Positions 43,142-51,809 of a stretch of 64,000 nt of DNA are shown in pieces (the stretch's first letter is position 1; each line of letters begins with the position of its first letter). Position numbers and translations under genes: made by a program. The stretch is from Bacteroidales bacterium (lineage in GTDB: Bacteria > Bacteroidota > Bacteroidia > Bacteroidales > F082): NCBI GenBank assembly GCA_017427985.1, contig JAFRRS010000011.1, forward strand, positions 1-64,000. Reading direction: 5' to 3'. Below the pieces are notes generated by a model. It was not told where the DNA came from, did not search any database, and worked only from the letters and a program-made list of their open reading frames with translations.

Positions 43142-44356
43142 ATGAAGAAACTCTTAATCATCATTGCAGCGACATTATGTCTCAACATAGCTGCGACAGC
43201 ACAGAACACCAAACCGCAACCTTTAACCCAGGAAGAGTTTGAGGCGCTCTGCCCCACTCCGCCAATGGGCTGGAACAGCTGGAATAAGTTCGGCTGTGAC
43301 GTTAATGAGCAACTACTGATGGAAGCTGCCGACGCCATGGTGGCATCAGGAATGAAAGACGCCGGCTATGAATATATCGTCGTTGACGACTGCTGGCAGA
43401 TCGACCGCGACGCCGACGGCAACATCGTTTGCGACCCCGAGCGTTTCCCTCATGGTATGAAATATGTCGCTGACTACATCCATTCAAAAGGCCTGAAATT
43501 CGGCATCTACTCTTGCGTGGGCACCCACACATGCGCCGGACGTCCGGGCAGCATGGGTCACGAATACCAAGACGCGCTCTTCTATGCCCGCACTGGCGTC
43601 GATTACCTGAAATATGACTTTTGTAACAACCGAGGAACCAACTCGAAGACCGCCTACACCATAATGCGCGAAGCGCTGAAAGAAGCCGGCCGTCCTATCG
43701 TCTTCAGCATCTGCGAATGGGGCAGCACCAAGCCATGGGAATGGGGCAAAGGCATCGGTCACCTCTGGAGAGCCACCGGCGACATCATCAACCTGTGGGA
43801 CGGTCGCGAAGACTGGGGCGGTCACGGCATGGTCAACATCATCGATTTGGTGCAGGACCTCTACCCTTACAACGGCCCGGGCCACTGGAACGACCCCGAC
43901 ATGCTTGAGGTGGGCAACGGAGGTATGAACGCCATCGAAGACCAGAGTCACTTCTCGATGTGGTGCATGCTAGCCGCTCCGCTGATGGCAGGTAACGACT
44001 TAGGCAACATGAGTGACGACACAAAGCGCATCCTCACCAACAAAGACGTCATCGCCATTGACCAGGATCCGCTGGGCATCCAGGCACATCTGTCGGTCGC
44101 TATGGGAGATCATCAAATTTGGGTGAAACAGCTCGCCAACGATGAATGGGCTGTCTGTTTCTTCAACCGTGGCGACGACGCTTGGAGCCTCAACTTCAAC
44201 TGGAACGACATCCCTGAACTGCGCGCAACGGGCAGCAACTTTAGCGTTTACGACCTCTGGCAGCACAAAACCATCGCCAAGTCGACAAAAAAGAATGTTG
44301 TAAGCAGCATTCCATCTCATGGCGTGCTTATGGTAAGACTGTCACCAGCAAATTAA
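43142..44356 (+). CDS. GH27 alpha-galactosidase
   Basis: 404 residues with a signal peptide (LIIIAATLCLNIAATAQ). The GH27 signature is complete: PPMGWNSWNKFGCDVNE, VVDDCWQ, the nucleophile Asp in YLKYDFCNN and the acid/base Asp in RATGDIINLWD, then GHWNDPDMLEVGNGG. The C-terminal beta domain (about 310-404) ends VLMVRLSP. It removes terminal alpha-galactose from plant oligosaccharides or host glycans. 15 bases after the GNAT-symporter gene, so maybe cotranscribed. Its end overlaps the convergent rhomboid gene by 4 bases. Confidence 0.95.
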   Translation: MKKLLIIIAATLCLNIAATAQNTKPQPLTQEEFEALCPTPPMGWNSWNKFGCDVNEQLLMEAADAMVASGMKDAGYEYIVVDDCWQIDRDADGNIVCDPERFPHGMKYVADYIHSKGLKFGIYSCVGTHTCAGRPGSMGHEYQDALFYARTGVDYLKYDFCNNRGTNSKTAYTIMREALKEAGRPIVFSICEWGSTKPWEWGKGIGHLWRATGDIINLWDGREDWGGHGMVNIIDLVQDLYPYNGPGHWNDPDMLEVGNGGMNAIEDQSHFSMWCMLAAPLMAGNDLGNMSDDTKRILTNKDVIAIDQDPLGIQAHLSVAMGDHQIWVKQLANDEWAVCFFNRGDDAWSLNFNWNDIPELRATGSNFSVYDLWQHKTIAKSTKKNVVSSIPSHGVLMVRLSPAN

Positions 44357-45060
44357 TGTCTGAAATACCGCGGTTGCGTCAATTCTTCTTTTGGAGGTTC
44401 CGGAACATCCCAATAGCGGTCGTCATCATCGTCTAAATCAGCATCATCGTCATCGTTTTCATCAGGTTTCTCACGCTGCGGGCCTTCGTGGCAATAGACG
44501 ATGGCAAGGGCTATTCCCATGATGAAGCCTGCGAGATGTCCTTCCCAAGAGATATTATTTTCGATGGCATATTTCGGATAAATGCCCCAAATCAAACTGC
44601 CGTAAAGGAAAATCACTAATAATGAGACGATTACGAGGTTTCGGTTGCGCCTGATGAAACCACTCAGCATCAGGAAAAACGCCAATCCGTAAATCAAGGC
44701 GCTCGCCCCGATGTGAACACCGCCACGGGCACCGCACCACGTCAGCAGACCCGTAGAAAACATCAGCAAGAGCCAAATTTTTGTTGCAATCGGTCTGTAA
44801 AAATAATACAAACAAGCTCCCAACACAATGATTGGCAATGTATTAGCAAGCAGATGGCTCCAACTTCCGTGGAGGAAATGAAACAGGAAAATGCCTGGAA
44901 TGCCATCAGCATGCAACGGCTTAAGTCCGAGAAACGAGAAATCGAGATGAAAGACCTCTTCGACGCATTTCACAATCCAGCAGATGACGATGAACGCCAT
45001 CGGGACGATGAAACTGCGCAGAAGACGATTCCTCTCCTCCCTGATTTCATCGCTTTTCAT
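44353..45060 (-). CDS. rhomboid family intramembrane serine protease
   Basis: 235 residues from ATG 45060. Six membrane helices; catalytic Ser in GVHIGASALIYG and catalytic His in SWEGHLAGFIMG, with the oxyanion-site Asn in SHLLANTLP. An acidic cytoplasmic tail follows (about residues 195-225, runs of Asp) with a proline-rich end. Cleaves membrane proteins within the bilayer. Its start shares a base with the purE stop (TGATG), so translation is coupled. Confidence 0.92.
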   Translation of the reverse strand: MKSDEIREERNRLLRSFIVPMAFIVICWIVKCVEEVFHLDFSFLGLKPLHADGIPGIFLFHFLHGSWSHLLANTLPIIVLGACLYYFYRPIATKIWLLLMFSTGLLTWCGARGGVHIGASALIYGLAFFLMLSGFIRRNRNLVIVSLLVIFLYGSLIWGIYPKYAIENNISWEGHLAGFIMGIALAIVYCHEGPQREKPDENDDDDADLDDDDDRYWDVPEPPKEELTQPRYFRH

Positions 45061-45566
45061 CAATTTGTCTTGAATTTGTAATGAATCTCCTTGAGTTCCT
45101 CGTTAGCTTTCGCAATCTTTTTCTTCAGATTTTCCTTGTAATCCACGACTTTTTTCGCGATTTTTTCATCGCCGACAGCAAGAATCTGAGCCGCCAGGAT
45201 AGCAGCGTTCAAAGAGTTGTTCATTCCCACCGTCGCGACAGGGATTCCAGGAGGCATCTGCACTATCGAGAAGAGCGCGTCCATGCCGTCGTTGCCAGAT
45301 TTTACTGGTATTCCGATGACTGGTATCGGGGTCATCGCAGCGATAACGCCAGGCAGATGCGCTGCCATTCCCGCAGCCGCGATTATGACTTTTATGCCGC
45401 GCTTCTGGGCGTTTCTGGCAAATTCCTCAACCAACTCAGGTGTGCGGTGCGCACTTAAAGCGTTCATCTCAAACGGAATCTCCATCTCATCGAAAAAACT
45501 CAAAGCCTTCTCCAAAACCGGCAGGTCGGAGGTGCTTCCCATTATCACACTTACTAAAGGATTCAT
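45060..45566 (-). CDS. purE: N5-carboxyaminoimidazole ribonucleotide mutase
   Basis: 168 residues, cytoplasmic, purine biosynthesis. Front motif VSVIMGSTSDLPVLEKA, then LSAHRTPELVEEFA with the catalytic His, and PVIGIPVKSG. Works with PurK (not in this window). First gene of a two-gene unit with the rhomboid protease. A -7 box TAACTTTG (minus) is at 45587-45594. Confidence 0.95.
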   Translation of the reverse strand: MNPLVSVIMGSTSDLPVLEKALSFFDEMEIPFEMNALSAHRTPELVEEFARNAQKRGIKVIIAAAGMAAHLPGVIAAMTPIPVIGIPVKSGNDGMDALFSIVQMPPGIPVATVGMNNSLNAAILAAQILAVGDEKIAKKVVDYKENLKKKIAKANEELKEIHYKFKTN

Positions 45567-45586
45567 TTTTAAAATTTTATTTTTTG

Positions 45587-45616
45587 CAAAGTTACTAAAT
45601 AAAATTTTTATATTTG
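45587..45616. promoter_or_regulatory. divergent -7 boxes of purE and hpt
   Basis: TAACTTTG on the minus strand (45587-45594) for purE and TATATTTG on the plus strand (45609-45616) for hpt, both TAnnTTTG. Two purine genes thus share one control region. Confidence 0.65.
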
Positions 45617-45659
45617 CAAAAGTTAATAATTTTTAACATAATTTTATAACACTTTGATT

Positions 45660-46199
45660 ATGAGCATCATAAGAGTTTCAGACAAGGATTTTGCACCTTT
45701 TATCCCACAAGAGAAGATTGAAAACGAAATTCACCGAATCGCCAGTGAAATCAAGCGGGACGTGGACGGCATGGAGCCGTTGTTCCTCGTAATGCTGAAC
45801 GGCGCTTTCATGTTCGCCGCCGAGCTGTTTAAAAACCTCGAAATGCCGTGCGAAATGGCGTTTGTGAAGTATAAAACCTACGAAGGCACGCATAGCACTG
45901 GCAAGGCAAACGCTCTCTTAGGTCTTGACACTCAACTTATTAAAGGCAGAAACATCGTCATCGTGGAAGACATCGTCGACTCAGGCTTCACCATGAGCCA
46001 GCTTCTGAAAGACCTCGAAGCCGCCGGCGCGAAGAGCATTCGCATCGCCACCATGATGTTCAAGCCTAACGCATTCAAATTCAATTATAAAATCGACTAT
46101 ATCGGCATGAATATCGGCAACGATTTCATCGTCGGCTACGGCCTCGACTATAATGAATACGGACGTAATTTAAAGGAAATCTATAAAATTGTTGAATAA
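45660..46199 (+). CDS. hpt: hypoxanthine-guanine phosphoribosyltransferase
   Basis: 179 residues from ATG 45660 (a TTG two codons upstream is less likely). PRPP loop in GRNIVIVEDIVDSGFTMS; front DGMEPLFLVMLNGAFMF; C-terminal VGYGLDYNEYGRNL. Salvages hypoxanthine and guanine. Shares one base with adk (TAATG), so the two are coupled. Divergent from purE. Confidence 0.95.
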   Translation: MSIIRVSDKDFAPFIPQEKIENEIHRIASEIKRDVDGMEPLFLVMLNGAFMFAAELFKNLEMPCEMAFVKYKTYEGTHSTGKANALLGLDTQLIKGRNIVIVEDIVDSGFTMSQLLKDLEAAGAKSIRIATMMFKPNAFKFNYKIDYIGMNIGNDFIVGYGLDYNEYGRNLKEIYKIVE

Positions 46200-46765
46200 T
46201 GAATATCATACTTTTCGGACCTCCAGGTGCTGGCAAAGGCACTCAGTCACAACAACTTAAAGAAAAATACGGTCTTACATACCTCTCAACTGGCGACATC
46301 CTTCGTGAGGAGATGGCAGCCGAGACGGAAATCGGCAAGAAGGTGAAAGACATCATCAGCAAAGGCGGCTTGGTGTCAGATGAAATCGTCGTTTCCATCA
46401 TCAAAGGAAGAGTCGGAGCCAACCTGAAATCAGCAGGATTTTTGTTTGACGGCTTCCCGCGCACAGTGAGACAAGCCGAGATGCTTGACGAAATCATGAA
46501 AGGCTTCTCTTTGAAAATCAATGCCGTCTACAGTCTCGAAGTGCCAGAGGAAATCCTCATCAACCGTATGCTTGAACGTGGCAAGACCAGCGGTCGCGCC
46601 GATGATAACATCGACAGCATCAAACACCGTTTCGTGGAATACAAGGAGAAGACCGCTCCTGTCCTCGACTACTACAAGAGACAAGGCAACCTCGTGGGAA
46701 TCAACGGCGTAGGAGAAATAAGCGAGATTTTCGCAAACCTTTGCAAAGAAATTGACAAATTATAA
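46199..46765 (+). CDS. adk: adenylate kinase (short form)
   Basis: 188 residues, cytoplasmic. P-loop ILFGPPGAGKGTQSQ, AMP-binding YLSTGDILREEM and FDGFPRTVRQAEML, and a short LID (RGKTSGRADDN) without the zinc-binding cysteines, so the short class found in Bacteroidota. Interconverts ATP, ADP and AMP. Coupled to hpt. A double family B palindrome follows the stop. Confidence 0.96.
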   Translation: MNIILFGPPGAGKGTQSQQLKEKYGLTYLSTGDILREEMAAETEIGKKVKDIISKGGLVSDEIVVSIIKGRVGANLKSAGFLFDGFPRTVRQAEMLDEIMKGFSLKINAVYSLEVPEEILINRMLERGKTSGRADDNIDSIKHRFVEYKEKTAPVLDYYKRQGNLVGINGVGEISEIFANLCKEIDKL

Positions 46766-46767
46766 TG

Positions 46768-46814
46768 GTAGGGGCGAATAATTATTCGCCCTGGCGAATG
46801 TGATTCGCCCCTAC
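46768..46814. repeat. family B double palindrome before malQ
   Basis: GTAGGGGCGAATAATTATTCGCCC (arms GTAGGGGCGAAT and ATTCGCCC) joined to GGCGAATGTGATTCGCCCCTAC, so outer arms GTAGGGGCGAAT and ATTCGCCCCTAC also pair. It reaches to 7 bases before the malQ start. Confidence 0.9.
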
Positions 46815-46820
46815 AAGTTA

Positions 46821-48290
46821 ATGATGAATTACCATTATTTCAGTGGCGTTGCGGTACCGGTGTTTTCGCTGCGAAGCGAAGAAAGCTGCGGTATCGGCGA
46901 GTTCCTCGACCTGAAGAAGCTCGCCGACTGGTGTGTCATGACGGGTCTGAAGCTCATTCAGATTCTTCCGATTAACGACACCACCACCGACGGCGGCTGG
47001 AGCGATTCATATCCTTATAAGTCGATAAGCACCAAGGCTTTACATCCGATTTATCTTAATGTAGAAAAAGTCGGTATTCTGAAAGACGAAAATGACAGAC
47101 AACGTTTTCAGGAGCTGAAAAAAGAACTCAACGCCAAAGAATTCGTAGATTATCCGGAGGTTTTCAGGGCCAAGATGTGGTATTTGCACAGAATCTACGA
47201 TTCTTCGGATGTGCGACCTTCGGTCGAATGTGCTGCTTCGCAGAACGTGCAGCCTTCGGCTGAATGTGATGGGTTTTACAAGTTTTTACAGTATCATTGC
47301 GACAAGCAGCTCACTGAAGCCGTTGATTATCTGCACGAAAGAGGCATCATGCTGAAGGGCGACCTGCCTATTGGCGTAAACCGCGACAGCGACGACGTGA
47401 AACAAAATCCGCACCTTTTTAACCTCGACATGGAAACAGGCGCACCGCCAGACGCTTTCGCGGCGAAGGGTCAGAACTGGGGCTTCCCCACCTATAACTG
47501 TGCTGCGATGAAGGCAGAAAATTTCCAATGGTGGAAAGACCGCGTGCAGTGGTTCAAAAAATATTTCGACGCCCTGCGCATCGACCATATTCTTGGATTT
47601 TTCCGCATCTGGGAAATCCCAAAAGGCAGTCCGGACGCGAGTTTCGGACATTATTCGCCAGAAAACCCGCGGTTGTGGGAGATTGAGGGGCGGAAACGGT
47701 TGCAAACGATTTTTGATTTGCCACGTGTTGAGACGCACGGCCATGCGTCTTTACTGATTTGTGGCGAGGACCTCGGAATGGTGGCGCCATGCGTCCCTGG
47801 CGTGATGCGCGAACTGGGAATTTTGAGCCTCGAGGTGCAGCGCATGCCGAAAAACAGCAGCCGCCCGTTCAGCGACCCGCGCGAGAACCCTTATCTCAGC
47901 GTCGACACCACGGGCACACACGACATGCCGACGATACGCGGATGGTGGGAGCAGGACCGCGAACTGTCGGCACGTTTTTACCACGAGATGCTGCATCACA
48001 CCGACAACCCGCCGTATTTCTGCGAGCCGTACATCTGCCAGGAGATTGTCGAACAGCATTTCAACAGTAGCTCGCAATGGGTCATCCTCCCGATCCAGGA
48101 TTACATCGCGATGGACGGCGACTTCCGCTGGGACAACACCTGGAACGAACAGATAAACGAGCCCGCCGACCCGAAATGGCGTTGGAAATACCGCATGCAC
48201 CAGAACTTGGAATCGCTTATCGGCAACGAGAAACTGACAAATTTACTAAACAAAATAACAACGTCCCATGGACGCAACAAAACTGACTAA
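46821..48290 (+). CDS. malQ: 4-alpha-glucanotransferase (GH77)
   Basis: 489 residues from ATG 46821; an in-frame GTG at 46800 lies inside a palindrome and is rejected. GH77 blocks: ILPINDTTTDGGWSDSYPY, LRIDHILGFFRIWEIP (nucleophile Asp), LLICGEDLGMVAPCVPG (acid/base Glu) and DTTGTHDMPTIRGWW. Disproportionates maltodextrins. Two repeat insertions are in frame: three TTCG mini-hairpins (47214-47262, giving DVRPSVECAASQNVQPSAEC) and a degraded family A palindrome (47727-47754, giving VETHGHASL) immediately before the catalytic GEDLG block. The last codons and stop lie in an 8-base tandem repeat. Confidence 0.92.
   Translation: MMNYHYFSGVAVPVFSLRSEESCGIGEFLDLKKLADWCVMTGLKLIQILPINDTTTDGGWSDSYPYKSISTKALHPIYLNVEKVGILKDENDRQRFQELKKELNAKEFVDYPEVFRAKMWYLHRIYDSSDVRPSVECAASQNVQPSAECDGFYKFLQYHCDKQLTEAVDYLHERGIMLKGDLPIGVNRDSDDVKQNPHLFNLDMETGAPPDAFAAKGQNWGFPTYNCAAMKAENFQWWKDRVQWFKKYFDALRIDHILGFFRIWEIPKGSPDASFGHYSPENPRLWEIEGRKRLQTIFDLPRVETHGHASLLICGEDLGMVAPCVPGVMRELGILSLEVQRMPKNSSRPFSDPRENPYLSVDTTGTHDMPTIRGWWEQDRELSARFYHEMLHHTDNPPYFCEPYICQEIVEQHFNSSSQWVILPIQDYIAMDGDFRWDNTWNEQINEPADPKWRWKYRMHQNLESLIGNEKLTNLLNKITTSHGRNKTD
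47214..47262. repeat. three TTCG-loop mini-hairpins inside malQ
   Basis: CGACC-TTCG-GTCG at 47214-47226 (arms CGACC/GGTCG), CTGC-TTCG-CAG at 47233-47243 and CAGCC-TTCG-GCTG at 47250-47262, spaced about 18 bases, separated by AATGTG/AACGTG. In frame. Confidence 0.85.
47727..47754. repeat. degraded family A palindrome inside malQ
   Basis: 28 bases differing at three positions from the perfect copies at 28524 and 56386. In frame and just before the GEDLG active-site segment. Confidence 0.85.
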
Positions 48291-48309
48291 CCGACTAACT
48301 GATTAACTG
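48282..48309. repeat. 8-base tandem repeat at the malQ-CPBP junction
   Basis: Units ACTGACTA, ACCGACTA, ACTGATTA and a partial ACTGC. It supplies the stop of malQ (TGA/TAA-rich in several frames) and ends at the next ATG. The same unit recurs at 49172-49199. Confidence 0.85.
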
Positions 48310-48311
48310 CT

Positions 48312-49184
48312 ATGAACTTCCCTTTGATAAAAAACGCCTCACGAGGCAGCAAACTCTTGACTTTCACGCTGTTACTTATCTTCGGATTGGTTTTCAGCAG
48401 CATCTTTGGACTTCTCATCATCAAAATGAGAGGCGGCACCATGACCGACATCACAAATCTGCAGATCAACCAGATTTGCAGCCAAATCATCGGACTGCTT
48501 CTTCCGCCGTTGGCTTATGCCATGCTAGTACAAGAAAAGCCATTTAACTATTTAGGTTTCAAGAACTTACCAAAATGGGCTTTATTGGGAATCGTGGCAA
48601 TGTTCACTGTTTTGCCGTTCAACGCATGGATAGCGGAATGGAACAATAGCATCGTTTTCCCGGAATCGATGGCGGCGTTGGAGAGCAAACTCAAGAATTT
48701 GCATGAGTTGTACGAATCGACATCGGAGATGCTGATGAAAGGCAGCAATCTGGTGGTCGGGATATTGATTTTCGGACTTTTGGCTGCAGTCAGCGAGGAG
48801 CTTCTTTTCCGCTCAGTGATACAAAAAGCGTTAGTGAAAATCTTCAAAAATGTTCACATCGGAATCTTCGTGGCAGCCATTATTTTCTCGGCATTCCACG
48901 GCGATTTCTACGGGTTCTTCCCACGTTTCATCCTCGGTCTGATGCTCGGTTACATGTTCTGGCTCTCCGGCTCCATCTGGGCGACAATCATCATGCACTT
49001 CACGAACAACATCACCGTCGTGATGCTATTTTTCATGAATAAAAAAGAAATAATCCATGTCGACGTCGATAAAGTCGGCAACACCGACAACGCGTTATTG
49101 ATAATTATTAGCTTAATAGCAACCGTCGCAATATTTTTAGCCTGTTATCGTTTCAAAAACAAAACCGCACAACTGACTAACTGA
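48312..49184 (+). CDS. CPBP family intramembrane metalloprotease (CAAX-type)
   Basis: 290 residues, about eight helices. The catalytic pattern is intact: SEELLFRSVIQKAL (EExxxR), then FSAFHGDFYGFFPRF (FxxxH) and the third motif HFTNN. Proteolysis of membrane substrates or prenyl-protein processing; in bacteria often linked to bacteriocin maturation or immunity, without a clear link here. Lies in the hpt-adk-malQ-CPBP-GtrA series. Ends in the second 8-base tandem repeat. Confidence 0.9.
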   Translation: MNFPLIKNASRGSKLLTFTLLLIFGLVFSSIFGLLIIKMRGGTMTDITNLQINQICSQIIGLLLPPLAYAMLVQEKPFNYLGFKNLPKWALLGIVAMFTVLPFNAWIAEWNNSIVFPESMAALESKLKNLHELYESTSEMLMKGSNLVVGILIFGLLAAVSEELLFRSVIQKALVKIFKNVHIGIFVAAIIFSAFHGDFYGFFPRFILGLMLGYMFWLSGSIWATIIMHFTNNITVVMLFFMNKKEIIHVDVDKVGNTDNALLIIISLIATVAIFLACYRFKNKTAQLTN

Positions 49185-49199
49185 TTAACTGACTAACTG
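49172..49199. repeat. 8-base tandem repeat at the CPBP-GtrA junction
   Basis: Units ACTGACTA, ACTGATTA, ACTGACTA, ACTGC. Gives the last residues (LTN) and stop of the CPBP gene, and ends 3 bases before the GtrA start. Confidence 0.85.
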
Positions 49200-49202
49200 C
49201 CA

Positions 49203-49592
49203 ATGACCTTTGACAAGCTCTTCATATTAAAGTTCCTCAAATTCGGAGTCGTAGGATTCTCTGGCGTTTTCGTCGATTTTGGCATCACCTGGCTCTTCAA
49301 GGAGAAGGTGAAACTCAACAAATACGTGAGCAACGCCATCGGGTTTATATGCGCCGCCACTTCAAACTATGTTTTAAACAGGATTTGGACCTTCGAAAGC
49401 GAGAACGCCGACGTTGCCACGGAATACGGAAAATTTATGCTTGTCTCCGCTATCGGATTGGGAATCAATTCGTTAACGCTATATCTTTTGACCGATAAAC
49501 TGAAATGGAACTTCTACCTCAGTAAGATCTTCGCTATTGGTGTAGCGACGTTGTGGAACTTTTTCGCAAATCTGATGTTTACGTTTAAATAG
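49203..49592 (+). CDS. GtrA family membrane protein
   Basis: 129 residues, four helices. GtrA signature: FLKFGVVGFSGVFVDFGITWL at the front, FICAATSNYVLNRIWTF in the middle, and LWNFFANLMFTF at the end. Members flip or help carry undecaprenyl-linked sugars for glycan decoration. Its stop overlaps the convergent cdd gene by 8 bases. Confidence 0.9.
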   Translation: MTFDKLFILKFLKFGVVGFSGVFVDFGITWLFKEKVKLNKYVSNAIGFICAATSNYVLNRIWTFESENADVATEYGKFMLVSAIGLGINSLTLYLLTDKLKWNFYLSKIFAIGVATLWNFFANLMFTFK

Positions 49593-50088
49593 TATCCGTG
49601 TATTTTTTCAAAAAATCTTCAGCGAAAATCAACGGCATGAGGTTGTCCATTTTTTCGGACACGATGATTGGTCCATCCTCACCCTGCATGATTACGCGCA
49701 AGGGCTGGTTATGACGGCTCTCGGCCTCAATCATCGCCTGACGGCAGCTGCCGCACGGCGGAACCGGCTGCATTATCTTGCCATCGGAACCGATAGCGGT
49801 GACAGCCAACGCGACGATAGGCTGGTCGGGATGCTGCGCCTGGGCACTGAACAACGCCACACGCTCGGCACACAACCCCACCGGATAAACGGCGTTTTCC
49901 TGGTTGCTTCCAATGATAATCAATCCGTTAGCGAGACGCACCGCCGCACCGACTCTGAACTTCGAATATGGTGCGTATGCGCTCTTAGCCGCCTCCTTCG
50001 CCTTCAGCAAAAGAGCACGATCGTCGTCATTCAGCTCGTCAATCGAACCGAATTCAAGAAATGAAAGTGTGAGTTTATGTTTTTTCAT
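49585..50088 (-). CDS. cdd: cytidine deaminase
   Basis: 167 residues, cytoplasmic. Zinc ligands and catalytic Glu in CAERVALFSA and PPCGSCRQAM, substrate part SKFRVGAAVRLANG. Converts cytidine or deoxycytidine to uridine or deoxyuridine. It lies 5 bases after the S41 protease gene on the same strand and ends the DUF4271-hemD-rnpA-yidD-ctp-cdd series. Length is slightly above the homotetramer type because of an N-terminal extension. Confidence 0.95.
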   Translation of the reverse strand: MKKHKLTLSFLEFGSIDELNDDDRALLLKAKEAAKSAYAPYSKFRVGAAVRLANGLIIIGSNQENAVYPVGLCAERVALFSAQAQHPDQPIVALAVTAIGSDGKIMQPVPPCGSCRQAMIEAESRHNQPLRVIMQGEDGPIIVSEKMDNLMPLIFAEDFLKKYTDTI

Positions 50089-50093
50089 GTCGG

Positions 50094-51746
50094 TTATTTT
50101 GTTCCTTTTAGGATGTTGCTGTATTCTTCCTGATTCAAAATGACCTCAAACGCCTTCGTGAGCTCCGGGTCGTCAGCCAAAGTGGCGATTATCCTGCCTT
50201 TTTGATAGTAATAACGGCTCGCAATCTCGATTTTAAGCAGTTCCTCAATCTCTTTCCTGTTGTTGATGATGTCGTTGGCTTTCTCCTCTTTTATCTTCTC
50301 AACCGCTTGATCCAGAATGGGTTGAATCTCCTCAAGATAGCCTTCAGATTTTGCGACTTTCACAAGTTCCTTAATCTCTTTCTCGCTCTGCGATGTAAAC
50401 GTAAATCCTTCATCCTTAACGAATTGCATAAAATCATCATAGATTTTGTCTGTGATTTGGAAATCTTTTGCAGGTTTTATCGATTTATGCTCTCTGTGGA
50501 ACTTGTTTGCATATTTGAAGAAAAGATTCTTAGCGTAAAGATGCGTCGTTATTGTCGATGCCACCGTCGGCTCGATCTTCACGTCAGGCTGGATGCCATG
50601 GCCTTCATACACGACGCGTCCGTTGGCGGTGTGGAATGCCTTGCCCAGAGTGTCGTTTTTCGCAAGAGTGTCGGCTTTTTTCTTGTTCTTTTTAGAATAA
50701 TCGATTTCCTGGATGCAACGGTTACTCGGCAGATAATAATGTGCCACCGTCACCTTGATTTGGGTGTTGTAGCTCATAGGTAAGATATTCTGCACCAATC
50801 CCTTACCGAATGTACGTTGTCCCACGATGACACCTCTGTCGAAGTCCTGGATGGAGCCTGAGACGATTTCAGAAGCCGATGCACTGCCTTCGTTGACAAG
50901 AATCACCAGCGGGATGTCAAGGTCGAGAGGCTCGTGCTGGGTATAGTGGTTGTAGTTATGTTCTTTCACCTTACCTTTCTGATACACAACGAGTTTGTTC
51001 TTCGGAACGAACATGTTCACAATCTCTACAGCCTCGTTGAGCAGACCGCCGCCGTTGCCTCTGAGGTCGAGGATGAAACCCTTGAGCTCGTGTTTTTTCT
51101 TCATGTCGACGATGACGTCTTTCAGTTCCTTGGCGCATCCTTTGGTAAACTGCGACAATATGGCGTATCCGATGCCGTTTTCAAACACCGTCGAATAAGG
51201 GATGTCGTCGATTTTTATCTTCTCACGTTTCAGCTCCCTCTCAAACGGCTCTTTCTCGCCAGGACGCTGCATCTTCAGTTTCACGGTAGTGCCTGGTGTG
51301 CCCTTCAGCAGTTCGCTAACCTCGTTCGTCATCTTTCCCGAAACATCTATCCCGTTGACTTCCAAGAAGATATCTCCAGGAATCAAGCCCGCTTTGGCTG
51401 CTGGGAACCCTTCGTAAGGCTCAGAAATCTGTGTCTTGCCCTCAAAATATTGGATTATCGAGCCGATGCCGCCGTATTCGCCTGTCGTCATGAGCTTCAC
51501 GTCCTCGATCTGCGACTCCGGAATGAACACGGTATAAGGGTCGAGACCGTCGAGCATGGCGTTGATGGCACTCTCGTTGAGTTCCGCGGGGTTGATTTCG
51601 TCCACATAGTACATGTTGAGTTGCCTCAACACATTATTATATATGTCGATGCTCTTTGATATCTCGAAGTTGTTGTTTTTGTTCTGTCCCATCGCGTTTA
51701 TCGCGGTGAGAAACAGGATGATTACTGCAAGTTTGATACTTTTCAT
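50094..51746 (-). CDS. S41 family C-terminal processing protease
   Basis: 550 residues from ATG 51746 (MKSIKLAVIILFLTAINAMG, signal peptide). A longer in-frame start at 51857 would run through a repeat and into yidD and is rejected. PDZ domain (about 90-170, EGFPAAKAGLIPGDIFLEV), catalytic Ser in NEGSASASEIVSGSI and Lys in TFGKGLVQ. Periplasmic Ser-Lys protease of the CtpA/Prc type. A repeat (51759-51809) separates it from yidD. Confidence 0.92.
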   Translation of the reverse strand: MKSIKLAVIILFLTAINAMGQNKNNNFEISKSIDIYNNVLRQLNMYYVDEINPAELNESAINAMLDGLDPYTVFIPESQIEDVKLMTTGEYGGIGSIIQYFEGKTQISEPYEGFPAAKAGLIPGDIFLEVNGIDVSGKMTNEVSELLKGTPGTTVKLKMQRPGEKEPFERELKREKIKIDDIPYSTVFENGIGYAILSQFTKGCAKELKDVIVDMKKKHELKGFILDLRGNGGGLLNEAVEIVNMFVPKNKLVVYQKGKVKEHNYNHYTQHEPLDLDIPLVILVNEGSASASEIVSGSIQDFDRGVIVGQRTFGKGLVQNILPMSYNTQIKVTVAHYYLPSNRCIQEIDYSKKNKKKADTLAKNDTLGKAFHTANGRVVYEGHGIQPDVKIEPTVASTITTHLYAKNLFFKYANKFHREHKSIKPAKDFQITDKIYDDFMQFVKDEGFTFTSQSEKEIKELVKVAKSEGYLEEIQPILDQAVEKIKEEKANDIINNRKEIEELLKIEIASRYYYQKGRIIATLADDPELTKAFEVILNQEEYSNILKGTK

Positions 51747-51758
51747 GTCATTTCGTTT

Positions 51759-51809
51759 TATCCCCAGGCGTTGCCTGGGGTTATTTGCTGTCACCCCTTC
51801 GGGGTTATG
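51759..51809. repeat. family E hairpin pair (CCCCAGG / ACCCCTTCGGGGT)
   Basis: CCCCAGGCGTTGCCTGGGG (51762-51780) and ACCCCTTCGGGGT (51793-51805) separated by TTATTTGCTGTC. It abuts the yidD stop (51805-51807). Confidence 0.85.
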
